Shown: positions 7,719 through 11,759 of the stretch, one piece after another | How positions within the stretch are numbered: the first letter of the stretch is position 1 | Layout of the letters: the number at the start of each line of letters is the position of its first letter | Source: Verrucomicrobia bacterium UBA6015 | Lineage (GTDB): Bacteria; Verrucomicrobiota; Kiritimatiellia; UBA8416 | Length of the DNA: 11,759 nucleotides | Direction of reading: 5' to 3' | Assembly: GCA_002428045.1 (NCBI GenBank) | Contig: DIZZ01000185.1 | Location: 1 to 11,759 of the forward strand | Translations under genes and position numbers: made by a program | Notes under the pieces: generated by a model | What the model saw: only the letters and a program-made list of their open reading frames with translations | Told to the model about the DNA's origin: nothing | Databases searched by the model: none

Positions 7719-7767
7719 ATAATAATATGTGTGAACACATATTATTATGGGATCATAGAAAGGTCAA
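7719..7767 (-). promoter_or_regulatory. predicted AbiE-cluster promoter with palindromic operator
   Basis: On the minus strand TTGACC (7762-7767) and TAATAT (7739-7744) are separated by 17 bp, a plausible sigma70 promoter. The -10 box lies inside a near-perfect 30-bp palindrome (7719-7748; two 14-nt arms around GA), core TATGTGTGAACACATA at 7726-7741. An operator over the -10 box fits known AbiEi autorepression by inverted-repeat binding. Transcription would start near 7732, about 43 nt before the antitoxin start. Confidence 0.65.
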
Positions 7768-8003
7768 GCTGTATTTCGCGAGTTAGGGACAAATTCTACA
7801 GGCAAGCCGGCCACCCGGGGCTCCGTGCGAAAACGATTTTGTAATTTATTTGGGAAACCGGTGGACGAGAGCGGGCGACGAGAGCGGACAACGAGTAGGG
7901 ATTTGAATCGCCAGCCGTTCTCGTCGTACGTTATCGTTTTCCGAAAACGGTGCCAAATGACCAAGTTATAGGTAATTAAAACCATGGCAGTCACTGTTAG
8001 CGT
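7768..8003. other. intergenic region without a recognisable gene, with small repeats
   Basis: No ORF here resembles a protein I can recognise. It contains two direct copies of GACGAGAGCGG 13 bp apart (7864-7874 and 7877-7887), a 7-bp-arm palindrome CGTTTTCCGAAAACG (7935-7949), and an inverted pair GAAAACGAT (7829-7837) / ATCGTTTTC (7933-7941). An 80-codon minus-strand frame (7764-8006) spans it but has no ribosome binding site. It may be the scar of a lost gene between two operator-bearing promoters. Confidence 0.4.
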
Positions 8004-8052
8004 CATATATTATGTGTTAACACATAATATATGGTATAAGTCAGTTGCGCAA
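8004..8052 (-). promoter_or_regulatory. second palindromic operator-like site matching the AbiE operator
   Basis: A perfect 30-bp palindrome (8004-8033) has core TATGTGTTAACACATA (8011-8026), identical in 15 of 16 positions to the core in front of the AbiEi gene. A minus-strand -10-like TATTAT (8024-8029) sits at the same offset from the palindrome centre (8 bp) as in the first site, with a weak TTGCGC (8047-8052) 17 bp upstream. The same regulator probably binds both. No intact gene follows directly; the next is the AbiEi gene 315 bp away. Confidence 0.55.
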
Positions 8053-8079
8053 GATTATACTGGGGATTATACTGGGGAT
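8053..8079. repeat. 12-bp tandem repeat carrying TATAAT on the minus strand
   Basis: GATTATACTGGG occurs twice in tandem (8053-8064 and 8065-8076), followed by a partial GAT. Read on the minus strand each copy contains a consensus TATAAT. No matching -35 element is evident at the right distance. It borders the second palindrome. Confidence 0.6.
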
Positions 8080-8137
8080 ACATGTTACCCGTTGCTTTCC
8101 GTCTTCCGTTGGGCATGGACTTTCGATTTTCCCCCAG

Positions 8138-8668
8138 CTACCCCGCCAGGAATTGCCCGGCGCTGATTTCACGGGCTTGGCCTAGGGCGACCAGGGTTTG
8201 GAGGAGTTCCTCGACGCGGTCCTTGCGGGCGCGGATGAACTGGCGGGCGATGGTTTCGGCGGTGGCGGGACCGACTTGGGCGGCGAGCACTTCCCGCAGC
8301 ACGCGGACTTGATCAGGGATGGCGGGCGGCCAGGGCTGGGAAGAAGACTGCAGTCTGCAGACCGCAGACTGTAGACCGGTCTGTAGTCTGCAGTCTGCGG
8401 TCTCGTCGCCGAGGGCGATGGTGGTTTGGGTGGCGGTCTTGTTCTGGAAGTCGGGGCGGAGCCAGCGGATTTTGCCCTGGGCTTCTTCGTCCGCGCGTTC
8501 GGCGTTGAGCGCGACGAGGCATTCGAGGATGGTTTCGTCAAGAGAGGCCGAGCTGGGGCTCGGCGCTCCCAGGGGGAGGTCGCTCCAGCCGTAGGCGGCA
8601 AAGACGGCGCGGTCCAGATCGTCGTGGAGTTGTTTGAGTACCGATACCAGCCCCTGCTCGTGGATGAT
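8138..8668 (-). pseudogene. C-terminal remnant of a large class I SAM-dependent DNA methyltransferase
   Basis: An open frame of 176 codons beginning directly after an in-frame TAG (8669-8671), with no start codon of its own near the front. It encodes IIHEQGLVSVLKQLHDDLDR, AVFAAYGWSDLP, ILECLVALNAERADEEAQGK and IRWLRPDFQNKT. These are typical of the extreme C-terminus of large Eco57I/MmeI-like or related DNA methyltransferases. A winged-helix-like end follows (AQVGPATAETIARQFIRARK, DRVEELLQTLVALGQAREIS), then a TAG stop. The catalytic domain (NPPY region) is absent, so this is a fragment of a restriction-modification or similar gene. The overlapping longer frame 8182-8718 is in a different phase and has low-complexity composition. 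A palindromic heptamer repeat lies inside it. Confidence 0.7.
8345..8404. repeat. degenerate 7-bp repeats forming an imperfect palindrome
   Basis: Units such as TCTGCAG, ACCGCAG, ACTGTAG, TCTGTAG and TCTGCGG follow each other with 7-bp spacing; the orientation switches at ACCGGT (8375-8380), giving an imperfect palindrome of about 26 nt per arm. It stays in frame with the methyltransferase remnant, where it encodes a linker rich in Gln, Cys, Leu and Ser. Confidence 0.65.
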
Positions 8669-8742
8669 CTAGCAGATGAATGGCCTGTCCCCTGCCGGCT
8701 TTCGCGAAGGAAGCCCATATTAACTAGAAATCATGATTATAT

Positions 8743-10311
8743 TCACGCATGCCGCCACACGGCCACATGCGATTGTATTCGTGATGGAACGGTTTCAAAG
8801 GATGGCCCGCCGTTATTCATTTCATTCAAGACAACAAACTGCCCCGGTAGCCGGGCGATTACGAATGCGCCGTAGTGGACATCGCCGTCAGGCTGAAGGG
8901 GCATTCTGGCATCCATTATGACTTCCCCAAGCTTGCGTTCATTGGCCGGAAATAAATGAGGGATTGATATTTCGACCATCCATAAGACATCAGGTGACAA
9001 AGATTCGAGGCTTTTGATCGTTTGTGGGTCTTCCCGGATACCATTCCAGTCCTGCATGGATTGCAGGTGCGTCACATAGGTGGAACTATCAAAACATATG
9101 GCGCGCAGTACTACCTGCTGGTTTGTAGCATAATGTACCAATCTTTGTTGCCAGGGAGATTCCGGAATCAAGCGTGCGCATATAGAATACAAAAGCTGGC
9201 TGGCCTGTGCTTCCGCAAGCATACCTCCATACTCGACTCCCGGTTTCAGGATCTCGACGACGTACTGTGCCTGTTCCGGATGGATGTACAGGCGGGGGAC
9301 GCAGAAGTTGGCACCAAAGTTGTCGTCGTGTCCTATGAAGCTGCTGGTCCAGCTTTCGCTGGGGATATAGCCAAGCCCTCCGCCAATATCGAAATAGCTG
9401 CTCTGAGCATCAGGAACCCAGGTGTCCTTGTTGAACGTGTGGCCGTAAAAGGGAATGATATGCCTGTCATCCTTTGCTTCCGGACCAGCCATGCTGAATC
9501 CAAGCAACGCCCCGCATCCCGACTCAATACCTGCATAAAGATACTTCTGATAAGGCTGCGTTTGCCGGACATTCGCGTCCGCCAACGTCGCCTGGCTATA
9601 ATCAACATCCCGATAATTTACCTGATAATGAGTGAGAATAGCCCGGATCTGCATGGCGTTAAGACCGTTGCCAGGATCGTAATCCGATCCGCCTGACTCG
9701 CGAGCGACCGCATTCATTCCTGAATAGGAAACATCGCCCTCCGGGACTAGGCGGGATAATAGCGAGCGCAGCGCCACATGAGCGCAAGCTTTATTGAGCC
9801 CGTTTTGCTGGCAATAGAGAATCCCCTGTAAACGAAAGCTGGTGTCATTAACGCGAACGGGGAATCCTGCCACGTCAGGAACGCAATTATGGGAGTGCTC
9901 GTATTTCCTGAAAACCGCTTCAAAGACATGCCAATGCTTGTTTTGCCCGGATACATCCGCAGTAACGTCCTCTTTCAGGATTGCATACCCTACGAAGGCG
10001 TCCGGCGTCATACCAGAGATTGCAGTCTTGTCTTTTACCAATTTCCTCCAGAAGGAAACACGCAAAAGCCCGCCTTGCTGGTGCGAAATACCCAGCGAAC
10101 GAATATCCTGGTTTTCATCTGCGATCAATCCGACAGGCGGAATCGACTCAACAACGAAGCTCTGGGAATTGAAAGACCGGGCCAGGGAAAAGCAGCGGTG
10201 AATGGCAGGGGTTCCTGCATAATGCTGCTCGACCCAGTCAAAAGAGGAAAACGGGGGAAGAAATGACTCAACGACAAGGCTTTCAGGCGGTACGAGGCGA
10301 TGTTCGTGCAT
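8743..10311 (-). CDS. uncharacterised 522-aa protein with papain/C39-like cysteine peptidase features
   Basis: Not a protein I can name. The central part carries LYCQQNGLNKACAHVALRSL (165-184), where Cys176 with Gln169 seven residues before resembles the catalytic Cys and oxyanion Gln of papain-like or C39-like peptidases. DRHIIPFYGHTFNKDTWVPD (282-301) follows, with His291 as candidate catalytic His and nearby Asp residues. SFIGHDDNFGANFCVPRLYI (324-343) looks strongly conserved as well. The N-terminal about 160 residues and the C-terminal about 170 form extra domains of unknown type. No signal peptide or membrane helix is apparent, so it is probably cytosolic. ATG 10311 starts 6 nt after the stop of the 63-aa gene, without a strong ribosome binding site, which suggests translational coupling. 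Protease, transglutaminase or acyltransferase activity are all possible. Confidence 0.8.
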   Translation of the reverse strand: MHEHRLVPPESLVVESFLPPFSSFDWVEQHYAGTPAIHRCFSLARSFNSQSFVVESIPPVGLIADENQDIRSLGISHQQGGLLRVSFWRKLVKDKTAISGMTPDAFVGYAILKEDVTADVSGQNKHWHVFEAVFRKYEHSHNCVPDVAGFPVRVNDTSFRLQGILYCQQNGLNKACAHVALRSLLSRLVPEGDVSYSGMNAVARESGGSDYDPGNGLNAMQIRAILTHYQVNYRDVDYSQATLADANVRQTQPYQKYLYAGIESGCGALLGFSMAGPEAKDDRHIIPFYGHTFNKDTWVPDAQSSYFDIGGGLGYIPSESWTSSFIGHDDNFGANFCVPRLYIHPEQAQYVVEILKPGVEYGGMLAEAQASQLLYSICARLIPESPWQQRLVHYATNQQVVLRAICFDSSTYVTHLQSMQDWNGIREDPQTIKSLESLSPDVLWMVEISIPHLFPANERKLGEVIMDARMPLQPDGDVHYGAFVIARLPGQFVVLNEMNNGGPSFETVPSRIQSHVAVWRHA

Positions 10312-10317
10312 GCCAGA

Positions 10318-10509
10318 TTAATCCGTGTCACGAAGCTTTTTGAAAACGAGTTGACTCTTGTCTGTGGCCTTATGCGCGGCGTTAACCCGCCGAATGAAAT
10401 TTCCCAGTTGCTGGGTATATTTCATTTCCACCTGCATCGGTTGTACCTTGCTACCAAAACGCTTTCGAAGTTCGTTGGCAATCCTTGGACTTGCGTAGGA
10501 CGTTTCCAT
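10318..10509 (-). CDS. 63-aa basic hypothetical protein, first gene of a pair with the 522-aa protein
   Basis: A small, lysine/arginine-rich protein with no family I recognise. Visible features are a charged N-terminal helix (ANELRKRFGSK, 11-21), a central MQVEMKYTQQLGNFIRRVNA (25-44), and a basic C-terminus (KSQLVFKKLRDTD). ATG 10509 has AGGAAAG (10515-10521), a good ribosome binding site, and a promoter candidate upstream. Its stop is 6 nt before the start of the large gene, so the two are co-expressed. It could be an antitoxin, partner or substrate of the peptidase-like protein; that is inference from layout only. Confidence 0.75.
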   Translation of the reverse strand: METSYASPRIANELRKRFGSKVQPMQVEMKYTQQLGNFIRRVNAAHKATDKSQLVFKKLRDTD

Positions 10510-10536
10510 TTTTGCTTTCCTATATCCAGTACTTCA

Positions 10537-10605
10537 AGGCAAATTTGCCTAGACCTAAATTCAAATAATGTACCAATTTATCCGCCATACGGTCCTGACA
10601 GTCAA
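10537..10605 (-). promoter_or_regulatory. predicted promoter and palindromic site for the 63-aa/522-aa unit
   Basis: On the minus strand TTGACT (10600-10605) and GATAAA (10577-10582) are separated by exactly 17 bp, a reasonable sigma70 promoter. Between it and the ATG at 10509 lies a perfect 14-bp palindrome, AGGCAAATTTGCCT (10537-10550), in the expected leader, which could be a repressor site. Confidence 0.5.
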
Positions 10606-10847
10606 GCATATTGACATATTGAATTTCACGGGACGTGCCCGCGGATGGCCTTACCCTTGCGTATCTGAGCGTTGCACCCACAGATGCAGCTTACCAATTG
10701 TAAGACTTCACAACCGTAACCACCCCCCCTTCTTCGTTAGAATATTTCCACATCCTCCAGTATCCCGCGTTTCCTTTCTCTTGTGAGAACCTTGTTCCAA
10801 AAGATACGCCTACCGCAGAATGTCATGTTTTCGATTTCAGACGGAAC
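10606..10847. other. intergenic remainder between the phosphorylase gene and the 63-aa gene
   Basis: No convincing gene. It holds a run of seven C (10723-10729), a short hairpin CGGG/CCCG around 10629-10641 and a 5-bp inverted repeat around CAATT. No T-tract terminator is evident after the phosphorylase-like gene. Together with the promoter zone the gene-free stretch is 338 bp. Confidence 0.4.
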
Positions 10848-11759
10848 TCATTCATGAAAAAGTACGTTTTGGATGAGCTTCATTGCAAACTGGGCGCTAG
10901 TATAGGCGGCATAAGTCTGCCATTTGTCATTCTTCAGGGGGTCTGCGAAATCGCAGACGGACTTCAGTACTAGCACTTTGGGCGGATTTGTACTGGAGAT
11001 TGCGGCAGCGCTAGCTGCGCCATATGCTTCCATCTCGATGCCTAATGTATTTCTGTGCTGAGACTGGATTGTTGCCACGTACGCGGGGTCTTCCAATACC
11101 ATCGATCCTGTTGCTACTGGTCCGACGTGAGCGGCTAACTTGGTGTTGGGCCGCTCTGCACCGGGCCAGCTGTCAGCGATTTCGTCTAGGTACTGTCTTG
11201 TTGTTGCGATTCGCTTGAGTTGGGCTCTCATCTGCGGATCAAGAGCGATCTGATTTGGCGCAGATAGGAAAACTGATGCATCCCCCCTCACCGTTTGTTT
11301 TCCGCATCCCCAGTCCCAACAGGGATCCGCGATAAGAACATCGCCTAAATTAACCTTTCCTTCTATTCCAGCTGCAATTCCCGTCATGATTAGGTACTTA
11401 GGAGTATATTTCAAGCAAAGCTTCATGCTAAGAGCAGCAGCGTCTGCGATCCCCATGTGCGGACAAGCTGATGCCACAAGAGAGACCTCTTTTCCGGAAT
11501 TAGTCTTTAAAGTGCCGCAGTGAACTATACTGCAGTCCTTCTTCTCCCGAACGGAAACCCAGCTGCATGGCAAGTTAAGTACTTGTTCTAGTTCAACGTG
11601 TTCCAGTGCAGTTATGATCGCCACGTCATAGGAGTCTCTTGATCGAACGGCATGCCGGATCTTAGCGGCGACTATATTCTTGAGGCGTTCTTTATCCTCA
11701 ATGCCGAGGAGGAGGGTCCAGCCTCGCTGATTGAAGGCCTCTAGACATGCCTCGTAGGA
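10848..11759 (-). CDS. nucleoside phosphorylase-like protein with N-terminal extension, partial at window edge
   Basis: The frame is open from the window edge (codon TCC at 11759-11757) to the stop at 10848: 303 visible residues, 5' end missing. Residues about 45-303 form a PNP/UDP (MTA/SAH nucleosidase-like) fold: DVAIITALEHVELEQVL, YLIMTGIAAGIEGKVNLGDV (122-141), GPVATGSMVLED (213-224), GIEMEAYGAASAA (240-252, conserved Glu) and VLKSVCDFADPLKNDKWQ (264-281, conserved Asp). The first 45 residues (EACLEAFNQRGWTLLLGIED, KERLKNIVAAKIRHAVRSRD) are not part of that fold and look like the end of another domain, possibly receiver-like. A GTG at 11624 could start a 258-aa protein but has no ribosome binding site, so I read it as internal. 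Such fusions are used as effectors or sensors in bacterial conflict systems. Nucleotide or nucleoside cleavage is likely; the substrate is unknown. Confidence 0.85.
   Translation of the reverse strand, partial: SYEACLEAFNQRGWTLLLGIEDKERLKNIVAAKIRHAVRSRDSYDVAIITALEHVELEQVLNLPCSWVSVREKKDCSIVHCGTLKTNSGKEVSLVASACPHMGIADAAALSMKLCLKYTPKYLIMTGIAAGIEGKVNLGDVLIADPCWDWGCGKQTVRGDASVFLSAPNQIALDPQMRAQLKRIATTRQYLDEIADSWPGAERPNTKLAAHVGPVATGSMVLEDPAYVATIQSQHRNTLGIEMEAYGAASAAAISSTNPPKVLVLKSVCDFADPLKNDKWQTYAAYTSAQFAMKLIQNVLFHE

Noticed and set aside
7764..8006. Minus-strand 80-codon frame between the two palindromes
   Set aside because: Its start codon lies inside the palindrome, no ribosome binding site is seen and no family is recognisable; too weak to call a gene.
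7719..8033. Small non-autonomous mobile element with palindromic ends
   Set aside because: No target duplication is visible and the similarity is limited to the 16-bp core plus AT-rich flanks, so paired operators explain it better.
8345..8404. Possible CRISPR array
   Set aside because: The units are 7 bp, contiguous, degenerate and in both orientations, with no spacers.
8182..8718. Minus-strand frame of 178 codons over the methyltransferase remnant
   Set aside because: Pro/Ser/Arg-rich, out of phase with the recognisable methyltransferase C-terminus in another frame, so it is a shadow.
9022..9696. Plus-strand frame of 224 codons
   Set aside because: Antisense to the 522-aa gene, which has a coherent protein-like sequence, coupled upstream gene and promoter.

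Overview
This window looks like a chromosomal segment of a moderately GC-rich proteobacterium, probably a gammaproteobacterium or close relative. The basis is the style of the core proteins (CorA-like, YkvA, mu-crystallin family and MgtE) and the Shine-Dalgarno usage. No rRNA, tRNA or taxonomic marker is present, so this is inference only.

Positions 1-4000 read as ordinary chromosome: a CorA-family magnesium/divalent cation transporter with a variant GMS signature (135-1091, +), a small YkvA/DUF1232 membrane protein (1188-1454, +), an ornithine cyclodeaminase/mu-crystallin family dehydrogenase (1449-2447, -, overlapping the ykvA-like gene tail to tail by 6 bp) and the magnesium transporter/channel MgtE (2618-4000, +), divergent from the dehydrogenase. 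Two unrelated Mg2+ transport families therefore lie within 4 kb.

Positions of about 4150-11759 are an accessory, defence-type region in which every gene I can support is on the minus strand. A compact five-gene cluster runs from 7689 down to 4152: an AbiEi-like antitoxin/repressor, an AbiEii nucleotidyltransferase toxin (4-bp GTGA overlap), an ERCC4-fold nuclease (8-bp overlap), a conserved-looking 228-aa protein of unknown function, and the N-terminal half of a spore-photoproduct-lyase-like radical SAM protein that is cut off next to the core genome. The AbiE promoter carries a 30-bp palindrome over its -10 box, and a second 30-bp palindrome with nearly the same 16-bp core lies 285 bp upstream. 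Upstream of that is the C-terminal remnant (8138-8668) of a large DNA methyltransferase, interrupted by a heptamer-repeat palindrome.

Beyond it are a two-gene unit (10509-8743) encoding a 63-aa basic protein and a 522-aa protein with features of a papain/C39-like cysteine peptidase, with a promoter and palindrome of its own. Last is a nucleoside-phosphorylase-like protein (10848 to the window edge) whose reading frame continues out of the window as a fusion with an N-terminal region. The most interesting candidates for an undescribed system are the 63-aa/522-aa pair and the AbiE-ERCC4-unknown-radical SAM cluster.
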